A stretch of DNA of 64,000 bases, taken from Thermohalobaculum sp965263335 (GTDB lineage: Bacteria; Pseudomonadota; Alphaproteobacteria; Rhodobacterales; Rhodobacteraceae). Shown in pieces: positions 1-9,407 of the stretch. Made by a program: the position numbers and the translations under genes. Numbering within the stretch: position 1 is the first letter of the stretch; each line of letters opens with the position of its first letter. A model generated the notes under the pieces. The model did no database searches and was not told where the DNA came from. It worked only from the letters and a program-made list of their open reading frames with translations. The DNA lies in assembly GCA_965263335.1 (NCBI GenBank), contig CBDHHE010000001.1, forward strand, positions 3,906,001-3,970,000. Direction: 5' to 3'.

Positions 1-1
1 A

Positions 2-3000
2 GGCTGCCATATCGGTGACAGTCAAACGCAATGCACGCTGAACGATTTTGGGCGCGATCTCGCAGCGCGGATCGGAAATGCAGGTGTGCCGGCGCAAAAC
101 CTCGGTCTTCCCGAAGCGCCGGGATGCAGGGACTTGTTCACCGCAGGGCAGAGCGACGCGAGCATCGAGGCGCTTGCCAATGCAGCCATGATCGCGATCG
201 AGTCAATCTACGCACCGAAGATCAGTGTTCCCGCGAGTCAAACCCTGGCGCTGTCTTCGCTCACCAGCACAACGACCGCCTCCACGACTTTCGATCCTGG
301 CCTCAACCGTGATGGCTCAACGTCAGGGGTGGACAGCCTCCGCGCTCCTATTTCGATCCGGCAGAAGAACACCGGTGTCAACGAGGAAAGTGAGTTCTCG
401 GTTTCGTTGAGTGGAAACACCGCCAACATCACCTTCAACAATCTGACATCGCTCGAGCGCGGTGAAATCCGGCGCGCCGGGGGTGTCGATTTCTCGTTTG
501 AGCCGGAGAATGACCAGCAGTTCCGCCCGATAGAATCGGCGAACCTGAACGAGAACGTTCTGAACGTCACATTCAACAACCTTCAGCCGATCGCGGAGCC
601 GGCCACCTTCAATGGAGTCGAGGGCGGTCAGATATCCGGCAATGTCCTGACCCAGCCAAACGTGGCCAATGGCTTGACTGACCGCGATGAGGATGGGGAC
701 GATTTCCAGGCGGTGCTTGTATCGGGCCCGACTGCGGGAAGCTTCTCGACTGCGCTGCAGTCAAACGGGTCCTTCGTTTTCGACGTGCCGGGTGCGCCAT
801 CGGTTGGCACCATTACGTTCGACTACAAGCTGGTCGAAACATCCTCGGGCCTTGAAAGCAACACCGTCACGGTCAGCCTTGAAATCTCGCAAGCGCCAGT
901 CACGCCGCCGGTTGCGGCAGATGACGCCTTCACCACGAATGAGGACACCGCGTTCGTCGGAGATTTGACGGCCGCAAATCCAGCAACCGCGGATTCTGTC
1001 GCGGCCGGTCAGCCAGAAATCGACTTGCAGCTTGTGGTTGGTCCCGCATTGGGCACCGTAACGCCCACTCTGGTCGGCGGCGTGTGGCGGGGCGCTTTTA
1101 CCTACACGCCGAATGAAGATGCCAGCGGGACCGATACGTTCGTCTACACGCTGCGTGATGCGGATGCGAACAACGGAACAGACACCGCGACGGTCACGAT
1201 CACGATCGATCCGGTCAATGATGAGCCTGTCGCAAAAACTGTGACTTTGGCGACCATCAACGAAGCGCAGGGCGAACAGACGCTGGATCTGTTGGACGCG
1301 CTGTTCGTGGAAGACGTGGACGACGCAGCGGCGACTCTGACAATCGAAGGTTTCACGGACTCGGGCGATCCGATCGTGTTTTCACTCGACGGAGACGAGG
1401 TGACCTATGACCCGTCGCAGTTCGAAGAACTCGATGACGACGAGAGTGTAACCTTCACGTTCAGCTATACGGTGCGTGATGATGATGGTGCAGCGTCTGC
1501 TGATGAAGTGGAAATCACGCAGACCATCGTGGGTTTGGACAATGGCCTGGGCAGAATTGCCGGCGAATACGCGAACACCCTGCGTGGGCGCTACAATCAG
1601 CACTTCTTGCCGAGCGCCGTGCAGAACGATTCCTGTCACTCCTGCCACAATGTCGGGCAGGTCGGCGTCGAGGTCGAGGAAGTCGCCGACTGTTCGCGCG
1701 ATGTGTTCAACGAGTTCGGGTTCCTCATCTGCATAGATCGCGATCCGGGGCAGGGAGCACTGGTAGATCTCGACCGGCGCCTCAGTGCTCAGGAGGCCCG
1801 GTTCTCGCCAAAGCTGCTCGGGGCACCGCCGCTCGAAGTCGAAGAGAGCGCCTCCGCCGGCACTCTGATCGGGTCACCGCTGGATGCCGATCCCGGGCGG
1901 AATGTTCAGGATCAGCCGACATCGATCGTCGACTTCGCGTTCTTCGACGCCTCAGGAAATGCCCTGGGGAACACTGACCAGACTGGGCAGTTCTCGATCA
2001 ATGCTGCCGGTCAGATATCCGTTGCTGGCCCGCTCACGCCAGGGGTCTATAATCTAGATGTTCGCCCGATCAACGACGCGGGACAGCGAGACGCGTTGGG
2101 CGCCCTTAAGCCGGGAATACCTGGATTCTTCCCCACCGAGGCCAGCCTGCGCCGCTTTGTGACGATCACCGTGAACTCCGCGGCACCAATCGCGGTTGAT
2201 GACAGCATCAATGTGAGCGAGGCAACCGCAACCGTGATCGATGTCCTCTCCAATGATGTTGGCGGGCCTGCTGATACCGTCCTGTTGGTGAACAACCCAG
2301 TGAACGGCACGCTCACGCTGAATGCCAACAACACCTTCACCTATACACCGAACGCTGGTTTCACAGACACCGACAGCTTCGTCTATCGTACCTCGGGCGT
2401 CGGCGGCGATTCCGCGAACGCGACTGTGAGCATCGATGTGGTCATCGCGGGCGGCGCGTTGGCGATTGCGGACACTGCCACAACGCTTGTCAATCAGGCG
2501 GTGACGATCGATGTGCTGGACAACGATCTGGGCAATCGTCCGATCAATGTGAGCATTGAGACTGCGCCCCAAGATGGTGTTGCGGCAATCCTCGGAGATC
2601 AGATCGCCTTCACCCCCGGTGACGATTTCACCGGGACCGTCACGATGACCTATCGCGCAACGAATGCCATCGACAGCAGTGTGGCAACCGTCACGGTCGA
2701 GGTCACACAGACACCTGGAGAGGTGCTCGAAGAGGGCACCAATGACCCAACCCTGAAGCCGGTTGCACGTGCGCTTGGTGACAGCTGTACAGCCATCAAC
2801 GAGGCCGGCGGAACGCCAACGGCGGATCAAGCCGACCTGCTCGATATCTGCGATCAGCTCACTGCAGACATCCAGAACGGCGCGAACGTTGATGCCGCCT
2901 TCAGTGCCATCCGCAACGAAGAGATGCTGGCCATCAATGACATGGCCGTCACCAATGGCCGTCTGGTGCGCACCGCTGTTTTCAACAGGCTGCGCAACAC

Positions 3001-4141
3001 ACGAGGTGGCAGCGGGCGCGGGGTGGACATCAGCGGGATCAATGTCAGGGTTGGTGAGCACGGCGTGTCGGGCGCGGATTTTGATGGCGTGCTGAGCTAT
3101 CTGGCTGATGGTATCGGTCAGAATGCCAACGGCCTTGGCGATGACGGATTGCCCATTGGTGTGTTTCTTAGCGGTGACATCGCTTTTGCCAGCAGATCAA
3201 GCTCGCCAGGGGAAAGCGGGTTCGAACTCACGTCGATCAGCATCATCGGAGGCGCCGACTACGCAATCTCTGAGCGGATTATCGTTGGCGCGGCTCTGGG
3301 GTTCACACTGTCCGAAACCGATTTCACGGGCGATGGCGGCGGGCTGGACGCAAACAGCTACCAGCTCTCGGTCTACGGGTCGGTGGATGATCTGATGACG
3401 GAAGGACTGCGTCTAGACGGTGCCCTGACAGGCGGGGTGAGCAACTATGACTCGGCCCGGCGGATACAATTCACGACGGGCACCGGAGCGGTCGACCGGA
3501 CAGCAATCGCGGATTTCAACGGCACGCACATCAACGCGGTGGCGCGTCTGGAGTACGACCTGTCTTTCATCGCGGAAGACACGCCTGAAGACTATCTCGG
3601 TCGGTGGGACATCAGCGCTTTTGGCGAGCTCGACTATCTGCACTCCCGCACGGGCAGCTACACCGAGAGCGGTGCCGGGGGCCTGTCACTCGCTGTGGAG
3701 GAAACGTCGTTCAACTCGTTGATTGGCGAGTTCGGACTGCATCTTGGCCTTCCCATTGAAACTGCGCTTGGCGAGATCACACCGTTTATAGAGGGTTCTG
3801 CCAACGTGGAAATCCTGGATGATCGGCCAACTGTGGTGGCATCTTTTGCTGCGGTCGGGGCCAACGCACCCACATTCCTGATCGTCGGTGACAAGGAGGA
3901 CCGGCTGTTCGGGCGGTTCCGGGGAGGTGCCACCGGCGAGTTTCTCGGAGCGGACTTGACACTGGCCTACGAGACTGTCTTCGGCCGCAGTCTGTTTCGC
4001 GAGAACAGTCTGTCGCTCAGCTTGGGCGGGCCTTTTGTTGGGGCTGACTGGTTTGGCATCGATGTAGGGTTCTCGTTGTCTCCAGACGTCGATGAGCAGG
4101 TCGGCATGGGCGTGAACTTGAACTACGAGGTCAAGTTCTAG
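2..4141 (+). CDS. Large autotransporter with c-type heme motifs and Ig/cadherin-like repeats (5' partial)
   Basis: The reading frame is open to the left window edge (it starts G-C-H-I-G), so the gene begins upstream; the first in-window start would be GTG at 86. The opening residues look like the end of a CxxCH heme site. A complete heme site, C-H-S-C-H, lies at 1634-1648. Both are followed by a similar pattern (a further Cys, then Phe-Gly), suggesting two related heme modules. Between and after them are Ig/cadherin-like repeats with typical TYTPN and D-T-F-V-Y strands (about 900-1230, 2170-2440, 2450-2720). The last ~300 residues (about 3200-4141) are alternating beta-strands ending in KF, as in type V (autotransporter) barrels. 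Inferred role: surface-exposed passenger carried by its own barrel, possibly redox-active or adhesive. Fold assignments are from motif reading; the heme-plus-barrel combination is unusual. Confidence 0.8.
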   Translation, partial: GCHIGDSQTQCTLNDFGRDLAARIGNAGVPAQNLGLPEAPGCRDLFTAGQSDASIEALANAAMIAIESIYAPKISVPASQTLALSSLTSTTTASTTFDPGLNRDGSTSGVDSLRAPISIRQKNTGVNEESEFSVSLSGNTANITFNNLTSLERGEIRRAGGVDFSFEPENDQQFRPIESANLNENVLNVTFNNLQPIAEPATFNGVEGGQISGNVLTQPNVANGLTDRDEDGDDFQAVLVSGPTAGSFSTALQSNGSFVFDVPGAPSVGTITFDYKLVETSSGLESNTVTVSLEISQAPVTPPVAADDAFTTNEDTAFVGDLTAANPATADSVAAGQPEIDLQLVVGPALGTVTPTLVGGVWRGAFTYTPNEDASGTDTFVYTLRDADANNGTDTATVTITIDPVNDEPVAKTVTLATINEAQGEQTLDLLDALFVEDVDDAAATLTIEGFTDSGDPIVFSLDGDEVTYDPSQFEELDDDESVTFTFSYTVRDDDGAASADEVEITQTIVGLDNGLGRIAGEYANTLRGRYNQHFLPSAVQNDSCHSCHNVGQVGVEVEEVADCSRDVFNEFGFLICIDRDPGQGALVDLDRRLSAQEARFSPKLLGAPPLEVEESASAGTLIGSPLDADPGRNVQDQPTSIVDFAFFDASGNALGNTDQTGQFSINAAGQISVAGPLTPGVYNLDVRPINDAGQRDALGALKPGIPGFFPTEASLRRFVTITVNSAAPIAVDDSINVSEATATVIDVLSNDVGGPADTVLLVNNPVNGTLTLNANNTFTYTPNAGFTDTDSFVYRTSGVGGDSANATVSIDVVIAGGALAIADTATTLVNQAVTIDVLDNDLGNRPINVSIETAPQDGVAAILGDQIAFTPGDDFTGTVTMTYRATNAIDSSVATVTVEVTQTPGEVLEEGTNDPTLKPVARALGDSCTAINEAGGTPTADQADLLDICDQLTADIQNGANVDAAFSAIRNEEMLAINDMAVTNGRLVRTAVFNRLRNTRGGSGRGVDISGINVRVGEHGVSGADFDGVLSYLADGIGQNANGLGDDGLPIGVFLSGDIAFASRSSSPGESGFELTSISIIGGADYAISERIIVGAALGFTLSETDFTGDGGGLDANSYQLSVYGSVDDLMTEGLRLDGALTGGVSNYDSARRIQFTTGTGAVDRTAIADFNGTHINAVARLEYDLSFIAEDTPEDYLGRWDISAFGELDYLHSRTGSYTESGAGGLSLAVEETSFNSLIGEFGLHLGLPIETALGEITPFIEGSANVEILDDRPTVVASFAAVGANAPTFLIVGDKEDRLFGRFRGGATGEFLGADLTLAYETVFGRSLFRENSLSLSLGGPFVGADWFGIDVGFSLSPDVDEQVGMGVNLNYEVKF

Positions 4142-4179
4142 GACAGGTAGCGTCGCCGCTCCTGTTCCGTTCCGAAAGG

Positions 4180-4877
4180 TTGGTCTCAAAAGAGCAGAGC
4201 CTGCAGCTAGACTGTTGGCGCTGGCGCTCGGAACACACTGAACTGCGTGCGACGCAGGTCCGTGACAATCTTCATCTCAATCCCGCATCTGGTGACGGCG
4301 GCATTGCCGGTTCTTGCGCAGCGCTCGCAAACACACGTTGCGTGTACCAAATAGGCGACAACTCTCTAACCGCAGGCGGCCGCGATGATGTCCTGATCGG
4401 TGGTACAGGCATGAACATGGTCACCACCGGCAGCGGGTCTGACGTTGTTTTCTGGGGTCACGACGAAGCATGGGCGACGCGATCTTCGACGTCAACGTGA
4501 ACAAGGACGTCCTGTCGTTTGAGCGCGGGTTCATCGTTCGGCAACTTGGCTATGGCGTCACGCTCAGCGATTTTCTCGAGATGCGCGACGCCGGCAACCC
4601 TACGCTACTCCGTGCAAACGTTGCTGACATGGTCGAAGACGAAAGCATCCTGATGTCATTCGATGGAAAGAGAAGTGTGAGCGAGTGGGATCCAAACAAG
4701 CCGAACACCGGCGGCGGCACGCCGGCCTCACTTGTCTCTGACGAGCCAGGGCCCGCCACGGTTTGAGCGCGGACCACTTCAGTCTGATCCCAATCGACCC
4801 GGTGGAGCTAGCGTACGAGGAGGCGTTCCTGGGCTCGCACAGCTTTTTGCGGGAGGCAGTGGTTCTCCGCAAATCCT
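4180..4877 (+). pseudogene. Degenerate RTX-like (Ca-binding nonapeptide) protein remnant
   Basis: One frame carries RTX-like repeats (GGRDDVLIGGTG followed by TGSGSDVVFWGHDEA). At about 4470 the homology moves to another frame (GDAIFDVNVNKDVLSF), consistent with a 2-nt insertion or 1-nt deletion. That frame meets TGA at 4764, and a plausible protein tail (ADHFSLIPIDPVEL...) continues in the same frame to a stop at 4877. No good start or ribosome site is seen at the 5' end. RTX repeats bind calcium in type I-secreted proteins. It lies directly downstream of the autotransporter gene and its end meets the end of ugpC. Best read as a relic with one frameshift and one stop; the family call rests on short motifs. 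Confidence 0.55.
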
Positions 4878-5943
4878 AGACGTCAGATTCATTCGCGATT
4901 GCGAGACCTTCGCTGTCGAATGCGAAGACCGACGCTGGGGCTACGTCAAGACCGAGATGGTTTTCATCGCTGCCTGCCTGCCCCATGCCGACACGCGCGA
5001 TAATCCGCTCTGCCGGGTCGGTGTTGTCTCCAGAGTCCAGATGCAGCAGCATATCGGCGCCGAGCGCCTCACGCATGATCACTTGACCGTTGAGAGGCGA
5101 GGCATTCGGTGCACAGAGCGACATAGCTTCCGGTCGGATACCGAACCATGCGGCCTTCCCGGTTACGGCATTGGAAAGTTGTGCCAGCGCCTGCCCCGCG
5201 GATGAATCAGCGGCGACAATATTCATCGGCGGAGCGCCGATGAACGCCGCCACGAACATGCTGGCCGGCGCGCTGTAGAGCTCCATTGGACGACCGATCT
5301 GTTCAATCCGGCCTTGATTCAAAATGATTATGCGGTCTGCAAGCGACATTGCCTCAACCTGATCATGGGTCACGTACACAAACGTCGCTTGCAGCCTGCG
5401 ATGCAGTTCCTTGAGCTCGGCGCGCATGTGAGTGCGGAGCTTTGCGTCGAGGTTCGACAATGGCTCATCGAAGAGGAACGCACTCGGCTCGCGAACGATC
5501 GCGCGTCCAGTGGCCACCCGTTGTCGCTGGCCACCTGAAAGTTGCCTCGGTTTTCGGTCGAGGTATTCGGTCAAGTGCAGTGTTTCAGCAGCCGCCTGGA
5601 TCCGCTTCTCGATCTCCGGCCGCGGCATACCTTGGTTTCGCAAGCCATACGCCATGTTGTCGTAGACAGACATGTGCGGATAGAGCGCGTAGTTCTGAAA
5701 CACCATGGCGATGTCGCGCTCACCTGGTTCTTTGTTGTTCACCCGTTCGCCGCCGATGAGGACGTCGCCTTCTGTGATCGTCTCGAGCCCGGCGATCATG
5801 CGCAACAGCGTGGACTTTCCGCATCCGGATGGACCTACGAGTACAATGAACTCTCCGTCCTCGATCACAAAGGATGCGCTCGACACGGCAGTAACACCAC
5901 CCGGATACGTTTTGTTTACACCGCGAAGTTCAAGCCCGGGCAT
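4876..5943 (-). CDS. ugpC: ABC transporter ATP-binding subunit, UgpC/MsmK type
   Basis: 355 aa, usual size for the MalK/UgpC group. It has Walker A GPSGCGKST near residue 38, Q-loop (VFQNYALYPHM), signature LSGGQRQR, Walker B FLFDEPLSNLD and the switch His in THDQ, followed by a C-terminal regulatory (TOBE/OB-like) domain. It energises the inner-membrane permease pair UgpA/UgpE, probably for sn-glycerol-3-phosphate or glycerophosphodiesters. The ATG directly abuts the ugpE stop codon, so it is the last gene of ugpBAEC. ATPases of this type can serve several sugar transporters, so the substrate call depends on ugpB. Confidence 0.92.
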   Translation of the reverse strand: MPGLELRGVNKTYPGGVTAVSSASFVIEDGEFIVLVGPSGCGKSTLLRMIAGLETITEGDVLIGGERVNNKEPGERDIAMVFQNYALYPHMSVYDNMAYGLRNQGMPRPEIEKRIQAAAETLHLTEYLDRKPRQLSGGQRQRVATGRAIVREPSAFLFDEPLSNLDAKLRTHMRAELKELHRRLQATFVYVTHDQVEAMSLADRIIILNQGRIEQIGRPMELYSAPASMFVAAFIGAPPMNIVAADSSAGQALAQLSNAVTGKAAWFGIRPEAMSLCAPNASPLNGQVIMREALGADMLLHLDSGDNTDPAERIIARVGMGQAGSDENHLGLDVAPASVFAFDSEGLAIANESDV

Positions 5944-6795
5944 CTACTTCTCCTGCTCCACCAGGCCTTTGACGAAGAGCTTCTGCATCGCCACGACAAC
6001 CAGAACCGGCGGCAGCATACCGAGTATCGCCGTTCCCATAATGTAGTGCCAGACCGGCAGTGCCTCACCTGAGTTCACCATGCGCTGAATGCCCATCACG
6101 ACCGTATTCAGATCCGTGTTTTCGGTGATAATCAGAAGCGGCCAGAGATACTGGTTCCAGCCGTAGATGAATAGGATGATGAAGAGCGCTGCGATGTTCG
6201 TACGGCTGAGCGGCAACAGGATGTCCCAGAGAAAGCGCAGCGGACCGGCACGGTCCATGCGGGCGGCCTCGACCAGTTCGTCCGGGATCGTGAGAAAAAA
6301 CTGACGAAACAGAAATGTCGCCGTTGCGGAGGCGATTAGCGGGACGATCAGGCCAGCGTAGGAATTGAGCATATCCAGCCGCGTTATCACATCGAATGTT
6401 GGGAGAATTCTCACCTCCACCGGCAGCATCAGCGTGATGAAGATCAGCCAGAAGAATCCCATCCGGAACGGAAAGCGGAAATACACGATTGCATAGGCTG
6501 AGAGTATCGAGATCACGATCTTGCCGAACGTGATGCCGAGCGCCATGATCAGCGAATTGAACAGCATCTGTCCCACAGGCACGCCGCCAGCGTCGGGCAA
6601 TCCTCCTGACAGCAGCTGTGTGTAGTTGGCAACCCCCTGGTCACCGAACCATAGTGGCAGCGGGCGCACGGACAGGGCCTCTGGCGGATGAGTCGACGCC
6701 ACAAGCGCCATCCAGACTGGAAAGCACAAGAACGCCACCCCGAGGATCAGGACCCCGTGGGTCAGCGCGTTCAGCACGGGGCGGTTCTCGATCAT
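5944..6795 (-). CDS. ugpE: ABC transporter permease, UgpE type
   Basis: 283 aa, six expected membrane helices, with the permease EAA loop (EAARMDRAGPLRFLWDILLPLS) that docks the ATPase. The open frame extends further upstream, but that extension is low-complexity shadow inside ugpA. The ATG at 6795 overlaps the ugpA stop in an ATGA junction and begins M-I-E-N-R, so it is the start chosen. Second membrane subunit of the glycerol-phosphate-type importer; translationally coupled to ugpA and followed at once by ugpC. Confidence 0.92.
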   Translation of the reverse strand: MIENRPVLNALTHGVLILGVAFLCFPVWMALVASTHPPEALSVRPLPLWFGDQGVANYTQLLSGGLPDAGGVPVGQMLFNSLIMALGITFGKIVISILSAYAIVYFRFPFRMGFFWLIFITLMLPVEVRILPTFDVITRLDMLNSYAGLIVPLIASATATFLFRQFFLTIPDELVEAARMDRAGPLRFLWDILLPLSRTNIAALFIILFIYGWNQYLWPLLIITENTDLNTVVMGIQRMVNSGEALPVWHYIMGTAILGMLPPVLVVVAMQKLFVKGLVEQEK

Positions 6796-7676
6796 GAGTA
6801 CTGCACCCGGCGTTCGACATACCGAAACTGGATCACCGTCATCAGGATCACCATGCCCATCAGAATGACGGACTGGGCGGCAGAACCTCCGTAGTCCTGG
6901 CCGATGAAACCCGTGTTGTAGACTCGGAAGACGAGAATAGACGTGGCGTCCGCCGGGCCGCCTTCCGTCGTTGCGTGGATCAGGGAGAACGTATCGAAGA
7001 AGGCATACACAAGGTTGACCACGAGCAGAAAGAAGGTGGTTGGGCTCAGAAGCGGGAACACGATCGTCCAAAAGCGGCGCGCGGGACCCGCTCGATCAAT
7101 CGCGGCGGCTTCTATGAGGCTTCGTGGGATCGATTGCAGGCCGGCGAGAAAAAACAGGAAATTGTAGCTGACCTGCTTCCAGGCGGCGGCGACAATGACC
7201 ATCAGGAGCGCTTGATCGCCGTTGACGTAGTGGTTCCAGTCCACACCCAGCCCACGCAACCAGTAGGCAACGATCCCGAGAGAGGGGTTCATCAGGAAGT
7301 ACCACAACACGCCCGCCAGCGCCGGCGCGACGGCATAGGGCCAGATGAGGAACGTTCTATATGCAGTCGCCGACCGGATCACTCGATTTGCGGCAAGTGC
7401 AAGGCCGAGCGCCAAACTCATCGAGAGCGCAGTCACCGAAAAGCCGAACACCAGTGTGGTGCTGAAACTGCGAAGATATCCGGGGTCGGCGAAAAGCTCC
7501 GAGTAGTTCTGGAACCATACGAATGTACGCGAAAAGCCGAATGCGTCCTCGATATAGAACGACTGTTCAAGCGCTTGCCACGCAGGCCAGATGAAAAATA
7601 TAATGGTGACGGCTACCTGCGGCAGTACCAGCAGATAGGGTAGGAAACGATGGCGGAAGGTGACGCGCTTCTGCAT
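6792..7676 (-). CDS. ugpA: ABC transporter permease, UgpA type
   Basis: 294 aa, family-typical. The N-terminal helix follows a basic stretch (QKRVTFRHRFLPYLLVLPQ), and an EAA loop (EAAAIDRAGPARRFWTIVFPLLSP) lies near residue 190. Forms the membrane channel with UgpE. Its start is separated from ugpB by a strong hairpin, and its stop overlaps the ugpE start by 4 nt. Confidence 0.92.
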   Translation of the reverse strand: MQKRVTFRHRFLPYLLVLPQVAVTIIFFIWPAWQALEQSFYIEDAFGFSRTFVWFQNYSELFADPGYLRSFSTTLVFGFSVTALSMSLALGLALAANRVIRSATAYRTFLIWPYAVAPALAGVLWYFLMNPSLGIVAYWLRGLGVDWNHYVNGDQALLMVIVAAAWKQVSYNFLFFLAGLQSIPRSLIEAAAIDRAGPARRFWTIVFPLLSPTTFFLLVVNLVYAFFDTFSLIHATTEGGPADATSILVFRVYNTGFIGQDYGGSAAQSVILMGMVILMTVIQFRYVERRVQYS

Positions 7677-7683
7677 CGGAGAA

Positions 7684-7707
7684 GAACGGCCCCGCTTGGG
7701 GCCGTTC
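7684..7707 (-). promoter_or_regulatory. Perfect hairpin between ugpB and ugpA
   Basis: GAACGGCCCC, loop GCTT, GGGGCCGTTC: a perfect 10-bp stem in the 41-nt gap between the binding-protein gene and the first permease gene. There is no T-run after it on the transcribed strand, so it is more likely an RNA-stability element or partial attenuator than a full terminator. It would favour high UgpB over membrane subunits. Confidence 0.7.
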
Positions 7708-7717
7708 CGAGATCAGA

Positions 7718-9031
7718 TTACTGGTTGGCTGCTTCGAACTTCCGCAGCAGATCATTGCCACGTGCAACTGCATCGTCCATCGCAGCTTTGGCGTCCTTGT
7801 CACCGGCCCAGACTGCTTCCATCTCCTCGTTGATGATGTCCCGGATCTGCACGAAGTTCCCGAAGCGCAGACCCTTCGAGGCAGGGGTCGGTGTGTTCAG
7901 CGAAAGCTGCTTGATCGCAGTGTCCGTGCCCGGGTTGGTGTTGTAGAAACCCTGCTCCTGAGAGAGCTCGTAGGCAGCCGTGGTGATCGGCACATAGCCC
8001 GTGTTCTGGTGCCAGTACGCCTGCTGCTCAGGTGCCGAGAGGTACTCGAAGAACTTGGCCACGCCCTTGTACTCTTCAGCGTCGTGCCCGGTCAGAACCC
8101 AGAGCGTTGCGCCACCGATGATCGAGTTCTGAGGAGCGTCCGCAGCAGCGCCGTCCAGCGGCAGCATCGTCTGTGCGAACTCGAAATCGGTGATGTCTTT
8201 CTGGAAACCGCCATAGTAGGCGGACGAGTTGATCCAGAAGACAGTTTCGCCATTCACGAACATAGCACGGCTATCGCCACGGCGACCGCCATATTTGAAA
8301 AGGCCTTCCTTGCCCATGTCGGCGATGCGCTGAATGTGGCTCACGACTTTGTCGTTGTTGAACGTGAACTCGGTGTCGAGACCGGCAAATCCGTTCTCTT
8401 TCGTGCCCAGGTCAATGTTGTGCCAAGCAGAGAAGTTCTCGATCTGGGTCCAAGACTGCCATCCGAAGCTGAGCGGTGCATCGACACCCGCGCCTTTGGC
8501 TGCCTTGGCTGCTTCTTCGAGCTCGGCCCATGTGGTGGGCGCGGCAATCCCCATCTCATCGAGCTTGGTCTTGTTGTACCAAAGCACGGGAGTCGACGAG
8601 TTGAACGGCAGTGAGAGGAGCTTGTTGTCGGTATCCGTGTAGTAGGAGATCACCGCGGGAAGGTAGGCTGATTGATCGAATTCAACGCCCGCGTCTTCCA
8701 TCAGCTTCCAGACCGGATAGACCGCACCCTTGCCTTCAGCCGCGATCATCGTTGCTGTGCCGACTTCGAAGACCTGTACGATGTGCGGCTGCTCTTTGGC
8801 GCGGAACGCCGCGATCGCCGAGGTCATCGTCTCGGTGTAGTTACCTTTGTAGATCGCGTTGATCTGGTATTCGGATTGGCTTCCATTGAAGTCTGCAGCG
8901 AATTTGTCGACGGTTTCGCCCAGAGCACCGCCCATAGCGTGCCAGAAATTGACTTCGACAGGCTCGGCATGCGCACTCCCCACCGAAAACGTCGTCAGTG
9001 CGGCGGCGGCAATAGTCGCTAGCCGTTTCAT
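7718..9031 (-). CDS. ugpB: sn-glycerol-3-phosphate-type ABC transporter binding protein
   Basis: 437 aa with a Sec signal peptide (MKRLATIAAAALTTFSVGSAHA). The mature start VEVNFWHAMGG and the ligand-region motifs (NAIYKGNYTET, PFNSSTPVLWYNK, GFVP-like NTGYVPIT) are characteristic of UgpB rather than of general sugar-binding proteins. Periplasmic receptor delivering substrate to UgpAE-C. First gene of ugpBAEC; its 5' side is a ~376-bp region carrying a candidate Pho-box-like repeat. Confidence 0.9.
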   Translation of the reverse strand: MKRLATIAAAALTTFSVGSAHAEPVEVNFWHAMGGALGETVDKFAADFNGSQSEYQINAIYKGNYTETMTSAIAAFRAKEQPHIVQVFEVGTATMIAAEGKGAVYPVWKLMEDAGVEFDQSAYLPAVISYYTDTDNKLLSLPFNSSTPVLWYNKTKLDEMGIAAPTTWAELEEAAKAAKGAGVDAPLSFGWQSWTQIENFSAWHNIDLGTKENGFAGLDTEFTFNNDKVVSHIQRIADMGKEGLFKYGGRRGDSRAMFVNGETVFWINSSAYYGGFQKDITDFEFAQTMLPLDGAAADAPQNSIIGGATLWVLTGHDAEEYKGVAKFFEYLSAPEQQAYWHQNTGYVPITTAAYELSQEQGFYNTNPGTDTAIKQLSLNTPTPASKGLRFGNFVQIRDIINEEMEAVWAGDKDAKAAMDDAVARGNDLLRKFEAANQ

Positions 9032-9407
9032 GGAATTCTCCTCCTTCGTTGTCGGGCAATGTCAGCCCATTTGCCCTGCTTGCGCGGGCAGGAACGCGAA
9101 GTTCCCCGGCCCGCGGGTCTATGGGGCAATGATGACAAGCGTGTGAAACAATGCGCCGGGTAGCAAGCCTCATTTTTCTGGTTGCTGACATTTAGGAGTG
9201 ATGCCCACCCCAAAACGATCGGGCCTCATCACGGGCTTGACCGGAAGTGCCGTCTCAACCAAGCCTTTTGCTGCTCTACCTAGGCTTTCGCGTCTGCAGA
9301 ATCGGTATTCTCTATGACCACCGTCGAGGCTTCAGATGGAAATCCTGGCGTGCTGGCAGTGCCCACTGGAAACGCCGGGATGCCTGCTGGCAGCCCAGGA
9401 TAGATGA
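9032..9407. promoter_or_regulatory. Divergent intergenic region ugpB / xylB with weak Pho-box-like repeat
   Basis: No gene is seen here. On the plus strand ATGACAA-GCGT-GTGAAAC at 9132-9149 has the 7+4+7 spacing of a Pho box read toward ugpB. The first half matches the consensus (ATGACAG) at six of seven positions, the second at only about four. A ribosome site (AAGGAGGAG on the minus strand) precedes ugpB. The xylB leader shows no distinctive operator. Pho control is known for ugp genes; here it is only suggested. Confidence 0.3.

Noticed and set aside
2054..3061. 335-aa minus-strand open frame inside the autotransporter gene
   Set aside because: Antisense shadow: high-GC codon positions of the sense gene keep it open; no domain, ribosome site or family character.
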